A DNA stretch of 19,253 bases from Altererythrobacter sp. (GTDB lineage: Bacteria > Pseudomonadota > Alphaproteobacteria > Sphingomonadales > Sphingomonadaceae), in NCBI GenBank assembly GCA_024636575.1, contig JAGXGU010000182.1:1-19253 (forward strand), written 5' to 3'. Under the pieces are notes generated by a model. That model made no database searches, had not been told where the DNA came from, and saw only the letters and a list, made by a program, of their open reading frames with translations. Both the position numbers and the translations under genes were made by a program. Positions 6,868-14,909 of the stretch are shown one piece after another. The stretch's first letter is position 1. Each line of letters starts with the position of its first letter.

Positions 6868-8754
6868 TTAATCCAGCAGCATTTTCGCGAAGGATGCGAA
6901 CCAACCCCGGGGCTCGCGCGCTTCTGCTTGGGTGCGGGGCGATACCGGGCATTCAAGGCAATATACCTGCATCCCCCGGCTGCCGAGCAATCTATGAAGG
7001 TCCATCGCCGCCTGTCCAGCCAGCGCCTGCTGGCGCATTGCGACCATGCCGAACAAATCCTGTCCACCCGCGCTGCGCGCTTGCGAACCGCCTGATACCA
7101 GCGACTGGATCAGCGATTCGTAAGGATTGATCTCTTCGCCCAGATATTTGACATGCCAATTGCCCGTTTCCAGTTCGGCCTGCTTGGCGGCCCAGACAAT
7201 CGCATCCTCGATCCCGCCATATTGATCGACCAGCCCGATCTGGCGGGCGGTGCCGCCATCCCAGACGCGGCCCTGGCCGATATTGTCGACCTGTGCGTTG
7301 GTCATCTTGCGAGATTTTGCAACACGGGTGAGGAAACGGCGATAACCGTCTTCGATCGCGCTTTGCAGGATGGAATCCACTTCCGGGGTGAACCCGGCCA
7401 CAAGGTCCGGCTGGCCCGACAGCGGCGTAGTCCGCACACCATCGGCATTCACGCCCACTTCCGCGGCGGCATCTTCAAAGGTGGGGATGACCGCGAAAAT
7501 GCCGATTGAACCGGTGATCGTCTCCGGCTCTGCGAAAATGCGGTCGCCCGGGGTGGATACCCAATATCCACCGCTTGCCGCCAGATTGGCCATCGACACG
7601 GCAATGGGGATGCCCTTCGATTTGTGCCTCAGGATCGCCCGGCGAATTTCTTCGGACGCCAGCACCGACCCCCCAGGGGAATCGACCCGCACGACCAGTG
7701 CAGCCAGATCATCTTTCAGCGCATCGTCCAGCACTGCAGAAATCCGGTCACCGCCAGCAGTGCCAGGGCCGGCATCGCCGTCGACGATTTCGCCAGCGAT
7801 TGTCACCACACCGATGGTCTTGCCCTGCTTGGAAGGGGCATTATCGGCCAGCCAGGGTTTGAATTCGGTATGGGCATAGGCGCCCGGTGTATTGTCAATC
7901 GGGTCCTCTCCGACGATTTCGGCAACATGCTGGCCGAATTCGGTGCGGCTACCCAACTTGTCGACCAATCCGGCCGCAAGCGCGGCCTGCGCCAGATCGC
8001 CATTGCTGGCAGCGATCCATTCCGCCGGGGTCTTCGTCACCAGATCCATTTTCAATTGCGGGCGGGCCTTCTTCACATTGGCCTGCCATTCTTCCCACAG
8101 CGATCCGTATAGCGCCTCGTAATTCTCCCGCGCTTCGGGTGACATGGAATTGCGGAAATAGGGTTCAACCGCCGATTTATAGGTGCCGACCTTGTATACC
8201 CGCGCCTTGATCTTGAGCTTGTCCAGCAGTTCGCTGTAATACAGCCGCGAACCGCCAGGGCCGGTGATCACCGCGCCGCCCAGCGGATCTACCCATACTT
8301 CGCTGGCATGCGCGGCCAGCATCATTGCATCGTCGCTGTAAGCCACGGCATAGGTCAGCACCGGCTTGTCCGCCGCCCTGGCACGGTCCAGCGCTTCGCC
8401 GATCGCCTGCAGGTGTACCTGGCCGCCGCCCATGAATTTGGTCATGTCGATCACGATGGCCTTGATCCGGTCATCCCGCGCCGCCGCCTCGATCGCCTGC
8501 ACCATATCTCGTACCTGATATTCGCCGATCAGGTCCGATCCCGACAGCAAAGCTTCAATCGGATCGATGAGCGATTTTTCCTCGACCACAATACCGTCGA
8601 GTTCCAGCAGCAATGCGCCGTCACGGATTTGCGCCGGGCTGGGCCGTGCGGTCAACACTGCATACAGCAGCGCAAAGAACAGCAGCAGGAAAACCAGGCT
8701 GAGCCCGTCCTTCACCGCGACCAGAAGATGCCAGACCTTGCGTGCGAAACCCAT
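6868..8754 (-). CDS. sppA: signal peptide peptidase SppA, 67K type
   Basis: Membrane-anchored serine protease that degrades cleaved signal peptides in the periplasmic face of the inner membrane. At 628 residues it has the double-domain form of E. coli SppA (about 618). A single transmembrane helix spans about 17-36. The N-terminal half carries the catalytic lysine, Lys193, in GTYKSAVEPYFR. The C-terminal half carries the nucleophile Ser394 in LAASGGYW, preceded by VDSPGGS at 358-363. These match the Lys-Ser dyad contributed by the two repeats. The gene is divergent from pyrB with a 113-base gap, and the tRNA-Val follows it. The ATG at 8754 precedes the membrane helix as expected; its ribosome site is weak. 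Confidence 0.95.
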   Translation of the reverse strand: MGFARKVWHLLVAVKDGLSLVFLLLFFALLYAVLTARPSPAQIRDGALLLELDGIVVEEKSLIDPIEALLSGSDLIGEYQVRDMVQAIEAAARDDRIKAIVIDMTKFMGGGQVHLQAIGEALDRARAADKPVLTYAVAYSDDAMMLAAHASEVWVDPLGGAVITGPGGSRLYYSELLDKLKIKARVYKVGTYKSAVEPYFRNSMSPEARENYEALYGSLWEEWQANVKKARPQLKMDLVTKTPAEWIAASNGDLAQAALAAGLVDKLGSRTEFGQHVAEIVGEDPIDNTPGAYAHTEFKPWLADNAPSKQGKTIGVVTIAGEIVDGDAGPGTAGGDRISAVLDDALKDDLAALVVRVDSPGGSVLASEEIRRAILRHKSKGIPIAVSMANLAASGGYWVSTPGDRIFAEPETITGSIGIFAVIPTFEDAAAEVGVNADGVRTTPLSGQPDLVAGFTPEVDSILQSAIEDGYRRFLTRVAKSRKMTNAQVDNIGQGRVWDGGTARQIGLVDQYGGIEDAIVWAAKQAELETGNWHVKYLGEEINPYESLIQSLVSGGSQARSAGGQDLFGMVAMRQQALAGQAAMDLHRLLGSRGMQVYCLECPVSPRTQAEAREPRGWFASFAKMLLD

Positions 8755-8867
8755 GTAACAATAACCCCGATTATCTTTTGGATGGCAGACAATAGTAATA
8801 AGCTGGCTTTCATGCCAGCCGAAACCGCTTGAGCGACATACAGCGTTCGACTAGGGACTTGGCTTTA

Positions 8868-9911
8868 ATGACATCGATAGAAAAATCATCGTTCGCTGGC
8901 CGCTATCCTTCGGGCGGCGCGGCGTTTCCGCATCGCGACCTGCTGGGCATCGCCCAGCTGGAACGCCACGAAATCCTGTACCTGCTGGACGAAGCGGAAC
9001 AGTGGGTCGAGTTTAACCGGCGGCCATCCAAGCATAATGATACGCTGGCGGGGCTGACGATCATCAATGCCTTCTTCGAAAATTCCACCCGCACCCTGCT
9101 GAGCTTCGAGATCGCGGGCAAGCGGTTGGGGGCCGACGTGGTTAATATGCACGCGGCGCAATCCAGCGTGAAGAAGGGCGAAACGCTGATCGATACCGCG
9201 ATTACGCTGAACGCCATGCGGGCGGACGGGATCGTGATCCGCCACGGCAGTTCGGGCGCGGTGGCGCTGATTGCCAGCAAGGTCGATTGTCCGGTGCTGA
9301 ATGCGGGCGATGGCAGCCATGAACATCCGACACAGGCGCTGCTGGATGCGCTGGCGCTGCGCCACGCCCTGCGCGCCCGGGGCGAGGCTGCGGATGATTT
9401 TACCGGCATGAACGTGACCATCTGCGGCGATATCCTGCATAGCCGGGTGGCGCGGTCGGGCGTGCTGTGTCTGACTGCGCTGGGCGCGAATGTCCGGCTG
9501 TGCGCGCCGCCTGCGCTGATGCCGGTGGGGATAGAGCGGATGGGCGTGACCACTTTCAGCAATTTCGACGAGGCACTGGCAGGCAGCGATGTGATCATGA
9601 TGCTGCGCCTCCAGACCGAGCGGATGGAAGGGCAGTTCATCCCGTCCCCGCGCGAATATCACCATTTGTACGGCCTGACGCAGAAACGCCTGGCCAATGC
9701 CGCGCCCGATGCGCTGGTGATGCATCCCGGAACGATGAACCGCGGGGTTGAGATCGATAGCGAAGTAGCTGATCTGATCGACCGGTCGATCATCACCCGG
9801 CAAGTGGAAATGGGCGTGGCGATCCGCATGGCGGCGCTGGATGTGCTGACCCGGCGTGCACGCGGCGTGCCCGGATGGAGTGGTACAGTGAACACGGGGC
9901 ATTGGGCATGA
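8868..9911 (+). CDS. pyrB: aspartate carbamoyltransferase catalytic subunit
   Basis: Makes N-carbamoyl-aspartate from carbamoyl phosphate and aspartate, the first committed step of pyrimidine synthesis. From the ATG at 8868 it is 347 residues; the frame also extends to a TTG at 8829, but that has no ribosome site. Key motifs: STRT at 73-76 (carbamoyl-phosphate binding), the SSVKKGE loop at 99-105 that enters the neighbouring active site, HGSSG at 126-130, and HPTQALLD at 153-160. It overlaps the next gene by ATGA (9908-9911), so the two products are translationally coupled. This fits the class of ATCases that assemble with an inactive dihydroorotase-like partner. Confidence 0.96.
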   Translation: MTSIEKSSFAGRYPSGGAAFPHRDLLGIAQLERHEILYLLDEAEQWVEFNRRPSKHNDTLAGLTIINAFFENSTRTLLSFEIAGKRLGADVVNMHAAQSSVKKGETLIDTAITLNAMRADGIVIRHGSSGAVALIASKVDCPVLNAGDGSHEHPTQALLDALALRHALRARGEAADDFTGMNVTICGDILHSRVARSGVLCLTALGANVRLCAPPALMPVGIERMGVTTFSNFDEALAGSDVIMMLRLQTERMEGQFIPSPREYHHLYGLTQKRLANAAPDALVMHPGTMNRGVEIDSEVADLIDRSIITRQVEMGVAIRMAALDVLTRRARGVPGWSGTVNTGHWA

Positions 9912-11134
9912 AACAACCAACACCCCTGACGATCACCGGCGGCAGACTGGTCCTGGGCGGCGGCGTAACCAAGGGCGGGGTTCGCCTGGTCGATGGCCGG
10001 ATTGCCGCTCTGGGTGACATCAGCCCGCTGGACGGCGACGAGGTGCTGGACGCCAAGGGACAACTGATTGCGCCCGGCCTGGTCGATTTCGGCGTGTTCG
10101 CGGTGGACAAGCCTGCGTTTCATTTCGGCGGGATCACCCGCGCGGCGCTGATGCCCGATCAATCGCCGCCGCTTGATGTGCCCAGCCGCGTGCGGTTCGT
10201 GGCGCAAAGCGGTAAGCCCGATTTCTGGGTCCACCCGCTTGCCGCCGCGACCAAGGGGCTGGGCGGCAGCGAACTGGCCGAGATTGGCCTGATGCGCGAA
10301 GCGGGCGCCCGCGGTGTGGCAACAGGGCGGCAATGGATCGGCGATAGCGGCGCAATGCTGCGGCTGCTGCAATATGCCGCGATGCTGGATCTGGTGGTGG
10401 TATGCCATGCCGAAGATGCGGGGCTGACCGGTCCGGCAGCGGCGACTGCTGGCGAAATGGCGACACGGCTTGGCCTTCCCAGTGCGCCCGCCGAAGCTGA
10501 GGCACTGGCTGTTGCGCGCGACATCGCCCTGGCCGAAATGTCGGGGGCAAAGGTGCATTTCCGGCAGGTGACCACCAAAACCGCACTCGAACTGATTCGT
10601 CAGGCCAAGGCGCGCGGGCTGGCGGTGACCGGTGGCGTGACACCGGCACATTTCATGTTGTCCGATCTCGCCACAGCAGATTTCCGCACCTTCGCCCGTC
10701 TGTCCCCGCCTTTGCGGCCGGAAAGCGACCGCGAAGCTGTGCGAGAGGCAATCGGCGACGGTACGATAGACGTGATTTCGTCGGGCCACGATCCGCGCGG
10801 ACCGGAGGATAAACGATTGCCGTTTGCGGATGCGCAGCCGGGCATGGCAGGCGCGGAAACGCTGCTGGCCATGGTGTTGACGCTGGTGCGGGACGAGGTC
10901 ATCGACCTTTCCCGCGCCTTCGACCTGATAGCCAGCGCCCCGGCGCGTCTGCTGGGTGTGGAGGCGGGTATTCTGCGCGAAGGGTATGAGGCAGATATTG
11001 CCCTCATCGATCCGGAAAAGCCGTGGGTCATCGACAGCCGCAAGATGGAAGCGAGCGCCGGCAACACGCCGTTCGACGGGCAGCCGACTCAGGGAAGGGT
11101 AACCGCGTTGTGGAAGGGCGGGGTTCGCGTTTAG
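9908..11134 (+). CDS. dihydroorotase-like protein lacking metal ligands (PyrC' type)
   Basis: A 408-residue amidohydrolase-fold protein of the dihydroorotase family, but probably not an active enzyme. After APGLVD (55-60) the active form has an HxH metal motif and an Arg-Glu-Pro-Gly loop; here residues 61-63 are FGV and the following loop is shortened. HFRQVTT at 217-223 replaces the usual second metal His motif, and the catalytic Asp before the last His is Gly (SSGHDP, 291-296). Only the CHAED His (167) and the GxAGAETLL region remain. Start chosen at ATG 9908 because it overlaps the pyrB stop by ATGA. Non-catalytic PyrC' proteins of this kind are known in Pseudomonas, where they hold the ATCase together, so a structural role is likely. 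An active pyrC should exist elsewhere in the genome. It is often annotated simply as dihydroorotase. Confidence 0.85.
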   Translation: MKQPTPLTITGGRLVLGGGVTKGGVRLVDGRIAALGDISPLDGDEVLDAKGQLIAPGLVDFGVFAVDKPAFHFGGITRAALMPDQSPPLDVPSRVRFVAQSGKPDFWVHPLAAATKGLGGSELAEIGLMREAGARGVATGRQWIGDSGAMLRLLQYAAMLDLVVVCHAEDAGLTGPAAATAGEMATRLGLPSAPAEAEALAVARDIALAEMSGAKVHFRQVTTKTALELIRQAKARGLAVTGGVTPAHFMLSDLATADFRTFARLSPPLRPESDREAVREAIGDGTIDVISSGHDPRGPEDKRLPFADAQPGMAGAETLLAMVLTLVRDEVIDLSRAFDLIASAPARLLGVEAGILREGYEADIALIDPEKPWVIDSRKMEASAGNTPFDGQPTQGRVTALWKGGVRV

Positions 11135-11196
11135 ACCCAAACTCCGCAATTGGCTGACGAGCGAACTGGTCGGCTAAGCAAACGGATCGGACACAG

Positions 11197-11227
11197 AAAA
11201 AGGGGCGCCGCTATTGCGGACGCCCCT
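11197..11227 (-). terminator. rho-independent terminator after csbD
   Basis: On the minus strand, AGGGGCG-t-CCGC pairs with GCGG-CGCCCCT around a short loop and is followed by a run of Ts (A-run at 11197-11201 on the plus strand). It starts 17 bases after the csbD stop. The hairpin may also help end pyrC' transcripts arriving from the other side. Confidence 0.85.
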
Positions 11228-11243
11228 CGATTATCTTCAGGCG

Positions 11244-11414
11244 TCAGATTTTATCGCCGAAAGCGCCTTTGACTTTGCCCTTGAGGTTCTGTGCCTCACC
11301 CTTGCGTTCCTGGGCATGGCCTTCGGCACGTGTCTCGGGATCATTTGATTGTTGCTTGACCTTGCCGGCAATCTCGTTGCCGGCACCCTTTGCCTTGTCG
11401 GTTAGTTCACCCAT
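11244..11414 (-). CDS. CsbD-family stress protein
   Basis: A 56-residue, very hydrophilic, charged protein beginning MGELTDKAKGAGNEIAGKVK and ending KGKVKGAFGDKI. This is the CsbD-family pattern of repeated Lys/Gly/Ala segments around K-G-x-x-x-E/K-x-G-K. These small proteins accumulate in the general stress response and their molecular role is unknown. The SD AGGAGA lies 8 bases before the ATG at 11414. An EcfG-type promoter sits about 50 bases upstream and a strong terminator directly downstream, so it is a monocistronic stress gene. No cysteines or membrane segments. Confidence 0.9.
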   Translation of the reverse strand: MGELTDKAKGAGNEIAGKVKQQSNDPETRAEGHAQERKGEAQNLKGKVKGAFGDKI

Positions 11415-11464
11415 TATTGATCTCCTTTTGTAAAAAGGCAGCCAGTTCGGCTGTCTGGTAGATC

Positions 11465-11490
11465 AACGGTTTAGCGTAGGCTTGAGTTCC
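11465..11490 (-). promoter_or_regulatory. EcfG (general stress sigma) promoter for csbD
   Basis: On the minus strand GGAAC (11490-11486) and CGTT (11468-11465) are separated by exactly 17 bases, matching the alphaproteobacterial EcfG consensus GGAAC-N16/17-CGTT. It lies 51 bases upstream of the csbD ATG, a natural distance for a short leader. Confidence 0.85.
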
Positions 11491-11630
11491 AGCTAACTGC
11501 CGCAGGATCGAGGCATTTCGCCGAAACCAATTTCCCAGGTGAAAATCAGAATTGATCAGGCATCAACCGAATGCAAATCCCTCCAGGCGACTTTGCCACC
11601 AATGGGCAGCGCGGTGGGGGAAAGCTTCTT

Positions 11631-11705
11631 CTAAAGGACCCCTAAAACCCTGAGAACAATTACAATAACCACGACGGTTATGATGGTTCCGATAATGCCG
11701 CGCAT
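11631..11705 (-). CDS. 24-residue hydrophobic membrane peptide
   Basis: A small ORF starting at ATG 11705 and ending in TAG, giving MRGIIGTIITVVVIVIVLRV then LGVL. The sequence is almost a single transmembrane helix with a basic N-terminus and one Arg near the end. A ribosome site GGAGTG lies 5 bases before the ATG. A GGAAC-N16-TGTT element, close to the EcfG consensus, is 57 bases upstream (11762-11786), and csbD lies downstream on the same strand. I remember similar anonymous mini-membrane proteins from alphaproteobacteria but cannot name the family. Too short for standard gene callers. Confidence 0.6.
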   Translation of the reverse strand: MRGIIGTIITVVVIVIVLRVLGVL

Positions 11706-11761
11706 TTGATCACTCCAATCCAAATTTGCCGCGATCGCGTTTCACGACCGCTGTACTCCAT

Positions 11762-11786
11762 AACAAACGGTCGGGGCTTATGTTCC
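11762..11786 (-). promoter_or_regulatory. candidate EcfG-like promoter for the 24-residue peptide
   Basis: GGAAC at 11786-11782 (minus strand) is followed after 16 bases by TGTT at 11765-11762. The -35 match is perfect and the -10 has one mismatch to CGTT. Spacing to the small ORF is 57 bases. Confidence 0.4.
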
Positions 11787-11876
11787 GGCTGGAAACAAAT
11801 GGAAGCGTAACAACTCCCTTCATTTGCGGTTTCCGGTGGCGGGTTCAACCGTTCGTTGGTGGACATTCCCAGCATG

Positions 11877-11908
11877 AAAAAAGCCCCGCCTCTTTGCAGG
11901 GGCGGGGC
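11877..11908 (-). terminator. rho-independent terminator of the parA-SPOR operon
   Basis: GCCCCGCC (11883-11890) pairs perfectly with GGCGGGGC (11901-11908), with a 10-base loop. On the minus strand the stem is followed by six Ts. It lies 28 bases beyond the stop of the SPOR lipoprotein gene and ends the minus-strand operon. Confidence 0.9.
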
Positions 11909-11935
11909 AGTTTCGCTGTAAGTCAGGAGAATATC

Positions 11936-13303
11936 CTAGCGGTGGGCCATCCGGACCCCGGCATCCACTGCGCCAGGCAGCGGGGTGGCGGCGGCGTAGG
12001 CGATGCAGCCGTAACCGCGCGCTTTGACGCCGGAGCAGATCGAGCGGGCCTCGCTCTTGCCCATGTCACCAGCGGCAACGCGCCAGTATGTCTTGCCGTT
12101 CACGCGGGCTTCGGAAATGACCATGTCATATTGGTCGAGATTGGCATAACGCTTGGCATAAACGCCGATCGCGCGCTGGGCCTGTTCCCTGGTGGAAAAG
12201 GAACCAAGCTGGATCATGTGATCGCCGCGCCCCGCCGGGCCGCGGGCTGCGGTGCGGGCGGAAGCTTTCTTGGCTGCCGGTTTCGAAACAGCACGGTGTG
12301 AAACAGGCGAAGCGGCGGAAGGTGCCGGGGCGGCGAATGCTTCGCTGAAATTTGCAGGCCGGGCCTCTGCGCTGGCCGGGGTAGGTGCCGTTACCGGGCG
12401 CGGGGCAGGTGCCGCGACGGTTTGCGGGGCAAATGTATAGCTTGCCAGCGGCGGCAGTTCGCGTGGAGTGTTGGGGTTCGCCATTGCCATTGCAGGCGCA
12501 GGGGCCTTGACCGGAGCGGCCTCAGGCGCGGCGACCGGTATTTCGGCGGCAGCTTCCGCCACCATCTGCTGCGTGCTGGGCGTGTTGGCAAGCGCAAGCT
12601 GTGCAGGCTGGCCGCTATCGCCAACTACCGGCACTTCCAGCAATTTGGCCATGCGGCGGTGGAAATCTTCCGGGGCAACGGTGCTGGCCCATTCGGCAAT
12701 CCGGCTATTGATCTGATCTCCGGGAACGTCTTCTGCGGCCATAACGCGGGCCGAACGCCAGTCACCCTTGAGAGCGAAGGCATAGGCCAGATTTTGGCGG
12801 GTTTTCGCGTCATTGTGTCCGCTGCGGATGGCGTTGGACAGGATATGTACGCCTTGGTTGGCATCGCCTGCCAGCGCCAGGGCCAGGCCCAGGTCGGCAG
12901 GATCGAGATCGTCGCGGTACTCGTTCAGCAGGCTGTGTGCTGCGCGGGCATCACCGGCGGCAATTTGCGCCAATGCCATGCTTAGCGCGGTGCGCGGGCT
13001 GTCATCGCCCAGCGCCCGTGCATCGTTAAAACTGGTGGCGGCGGACTGGAACCGGCCAGCTTCCATGTAGGCCGCGCCCAACATGGCCCGGTAGGATGCG
13101 TTACGGGGTTCGGCGAGCACTGCTGATTCTGCGTGGCTCAGCGCCTTGTCCGCTTGCCCCTTGGCAAGTGCGGTCTGCGCCTTGCCCGCCGACATATCGG
13201 CGCGCGGTGCAGCAGTGGTCGTGCAACCAGCCAGCGCCGAAGTGGCGAGGGCGGTCGTTACTGCCAGCGTGACGAATCGGGCGTTATGTGCGGATCGGCT
13301 CAT
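11936..13303 (-). CDS. TPR lipoprotein with C-terminal SPOR domain
   Basis: A 455-residue envelope protein. Residues 1-26 are a lipoprotein signal with lipobox LAGC and lipidated Cys27. Residues 38-185 form TPR-like helical repeats (AKGQADKALSHAESAVLAEP is typical). About 250-358 is a flexible Ala/Pro-rich linker, and 360-436 is a SPOR domain (HMIQLGSFSTREQAQRAIGV ... TYWRVAAGDMGKSEARSICS). SPOR domains bind denuded glycan strands at the division septum, so this protein probably sits in the periplasm at the septum, with the TPR part recruiting partners. Alphaproteobacterial lipoproteins may be anchored in either membrane. It is last in an operon after the acidic RHH protein (14-base gap) and parA, with a strong terminator behind it. 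Confidence 0.85.
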   Translation of the reverse strand: MSRSAHNARFVTLAVTTALATSALAGCTTTAAPRADMSAGKAQTALAKGQADKALSHAESAVLAEPRNASYRAMLGAAYMEAGRFQSAATSFNDARALGDDSPRTALSMALAQIAAGDARAAHSLLNEYRDDLDPADLGLALALAGDANQGVHILSNAIRSGHNDAKTRQNLAYAFALKGDWRSARVMAAEDVPGDQINSRIAEWASTVAPEDFHRRMAKLLEVPVVGDSGQPAQLALANTPSTQQMVAEAAAEIPVAAPEAAPVKAPAPAMAMANPNTPRELPPLASYTFAPQTVAAPAPRPVTAPTPASAEARPANFSEAFAAPAPSAASPVSHRAVSKPAAKKASARTAARGPAGRGDHMIQLGSFSTREQAQRAIGVYAKRYANLDQYDMVISEARVNGKTYWRVAAGDMGKSEARSICSGVKARGYGCIAYAAATPLPGAVDAGVRMAHR

Positions 13304-13317
13304 GGTCTGTCCCCTGT

Positions 13318-14175
13318 TTAGCTATTTTCGGCGCCCGGCCGCTTTACCTGAGCGGCAAGCGTTGCAAGTTCGGGCATTGCGGCCAGGAATGCGTCCAACG
13401 CACCGGTTACGATCTGTTGTGCGCTCTGCCCGCTGATGGTGCTGGCAAGGCGCAGTTGCAGATGCCGTTCGGCATCCAGACGCAAGGTGAAAGCGGCGCG
13501 CTTGCCCTGATCGACGGCGGCAACACGATGTGCGCGGAGCGGATGCTGCGCATTTACAACTTTCAATTGCGGGACGTTGTCCGATGGCTTGTCAGAAGTG
13601 ATGGTTCGCGAAGAACCATGATCCGCTTCGGGTGCGGGCGCATCATGCATTTCGACGCCGGAGCCTGCGAAATCATCTTCGTCATATTCGACATCGCCGA
13701 GACCGAGATTGTCTTCAAACACATGCTCGGCCGCATATTCGGCGGCAAAGCCAGGCTCATCTTGATCATCGTCCACATCATCATCGTTAGACATGATGGC
13801 GTCAGACAGGATCGTGGGCGATTTTCTTTCGATTCGTTTGGCCAGAACGTCCTGCTGATCGCGTGCGGGACTGCTGGAAACAGCAAATTCGGCCAGTTTG
13901 GCACCCGACTGTTTATCCATCTGCCGCGCCTGGGCAGCAGTTTCCTCATTCATTGGTGATGGGGTCAACTTGATCACATCCGCATCATGATGGGGGGCGT
14001 GTTCATCGCCCATGTCATTCCAGCCGAGATCGTCGAGGCCACCGTCGGAAGATACGTCCTGGCCCGAGCCGATGGAGCCGAGCATCCCGCCATGTTGCGG
14101 ACGCATGGCTGGCCGGGCGCCGCCTTTCCGGGCGAGCAGGGTCGGGCTCAGCGAAGCAAAGGAAGCGTCGTTCAT
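13318..14175 (-). CDS. acidic linker protein with C-terminal ribbon-helix-helix-like domain
   Basis: A 285-residue protein with no signal peptide. Residues 1-25 form a basic N-terminal motif (FASLSPTLLARKGGARPAMR). Residues 40-200 are low-complexity and very acidic, including NDDDVDDDQDE at 130-140. The C-terminus (226-268) has the pattern of a ribbon-helix-helix DNA-binding fold: a strand RAAFTLRLD, a helix ERHLQLRLASTIS, and a second helix SAQQIVTGALDAFLAAM. The start ATG 14175 was chosen because it is 17 bases after the parA stop; the frame stays open further upstream only because it shadows parA. Placed directly after a small ParA, it resembles the ParA/ParG-type layout of ATPase plus RHH partner, but with a long disordered arm. 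Function is inferred; homology search is needed to confirm the RHH fold. Confidence 0.7.
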   Translation of the reverse strand: MNDASFASLSPTLLARKGGARPAMRPQHGGMLGSIGSGQDVSSDGGLDDLGWNDMGDEHAPHHDADVIKLTPSPMNEETAAQARQMDKQSGAKLAEFAVSSSPARDQQDVLAKRIERKSPTILSDAIMSNDDDVDDDQDEPGFAAEYAAEHVFEDNLGLGDVEYDEDDFAGSGVEMHDAPAPEADHGSSRTITSDKPSDNVPQLKVVNAQHPLRAHRVAAVDQGKRAAFTLRLDAERHLQLRLASTISGQSAQQIVTGALDAFLAAMPELATLAAQVKRPGAENS

Positions 14176-14192
14176 CTTGGCTGGACCTGCGC

Positions 14193-14909
14193 TCACTGGG
14201 CGACGCGGCGACCGAAGCCACCACCTGGACGGCTGGCTCCCGAAGCCTGCGCGGACATGTTTGGAGCTGCGAAAATTGTGCGGCGGAAATTCTTTTCCAA
14301 CCGGTCGGCGATGTAATTCCACAGCGCTGCGACTTCGGCAGAGGACCGGCTTTCGGGGTCCACTTCCATGACTGTGCGGCCGTCGATCATCGAGGCGGCA
14401 AAATCGGTCCGGTGATGGAGCGTGATGGGGGCAACGGTGCCATGCTGGGACAGGGCGACGGCAGCTTCCGATGTGATCTTGGCCTTGGGTGTTGCGCCAT
14501 TGACCACGAATACCAGCGGCTTTCCGGCGCGTTCGCACAGATCAACGGTTGCGCCAACGGCACGAAGATCGTGCGGGCTTGGCCGGGTCGGTACGACGAT
14601 CAGTTCGGCGACACCGATAACTGACTGGATGGCCATGGTAATGGCTGGCGGCGTGTCGATCACGGCCAGTTTGAAACCCTGCTGGCGCAAGATCTGCAAA
14701 TCGGACGCGAGGCGCGCCACGGTTGTCTGGGCAAAGGCCGGATATTCCGCCTCCCGCTCGTTCCACCAATCGGCAGTCGAACCTTGTGGATCGATGTCGA
14801 TCAGCACAACCGGTCCGGCCCCGGCGCGCTGCGCCTGGACGGCCAGATGGCCTGAGAGTGTGGTCTTGCCAGATCCACCCTTCTGCGAAGCTAATGCCAA
14901 TACACGCAA
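14193..14909 (-). CDS. ParA-family (MinD/ParA) ATPase
   Basis: A 238-residue ParA/MinD-type ATPase. The deviant Walker A is KGGSGKTT at 10-17 with the signature Lys10 and Lys15. Walker A' is DIDPQGSTADWW, and the Walker B region is LAVIDTPPA. It lacks an N-terminal helix-turn-helix, so it is of the small (type Ib-like or orphan) class. Such proteins position cargo such as chromosome regions, plasmids or protein clusters on the nucleoid. The start is a TTG at 14909 with SD GGGGGA 7 bases upstream, which directly precedes the Walker motif as in the family. There is no recognisable ParB here; instead the next gene carries a probable RHH domain. The tail after about residue 215 (SAQASGASRPGGGFGRR) is disordered. 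Confidence 0.9.
   Translation of the reverse strand: MRVLALASQKGGSGKTTLSGHLAVQAQRAGAGPVVLIDIDPQGSTADWWNEREAEYPAFAQTTVARLASDLQILRQQGFKLAVIDTPPAITMAIQSVIGVAELIVVPTRPSPHDLRAVGATVDLCERAGKPLVFVVNGATPKAKITSEAAVALSQHGTVAPITLHHRTDFAASMIDGRTVMEVDPESRSSAEVAALWNYIADRLEKNFRRTIFAAPNMSAQASGASRPGGGFGRRVAQ

Noticed and set aside
8886..9923. 345-residue antisense open frame opposite pyrB
   Set aside because: Same shadow effect; composition is unlike a real protein and pyrB is certain on the other strand.
9659..11149. 496-residue antisense open frame opposite pyrC'
   Set aside because: High-GC coding DNA produces long open antisense frames. The translation is rich in His, Arg, Gln and Pro with no domain, no ribosome site, and it spans the real pyrB-pyrC' genes.
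11726..12301. 191-residue plus-strand frame
   Set aside because: It runs through the operon terminator and the antisense of the SPOR domain; no coding signal of its own.
14176..14538. N-terminal extension of the acidic RHH-like protein to 14538
   Set aside because: It overlaps parA in another frame and has shadow composition (Arg, His, Ser, Pro). The internal ATG at 14175 fits operon spacing and the likely conserved N-terminus.
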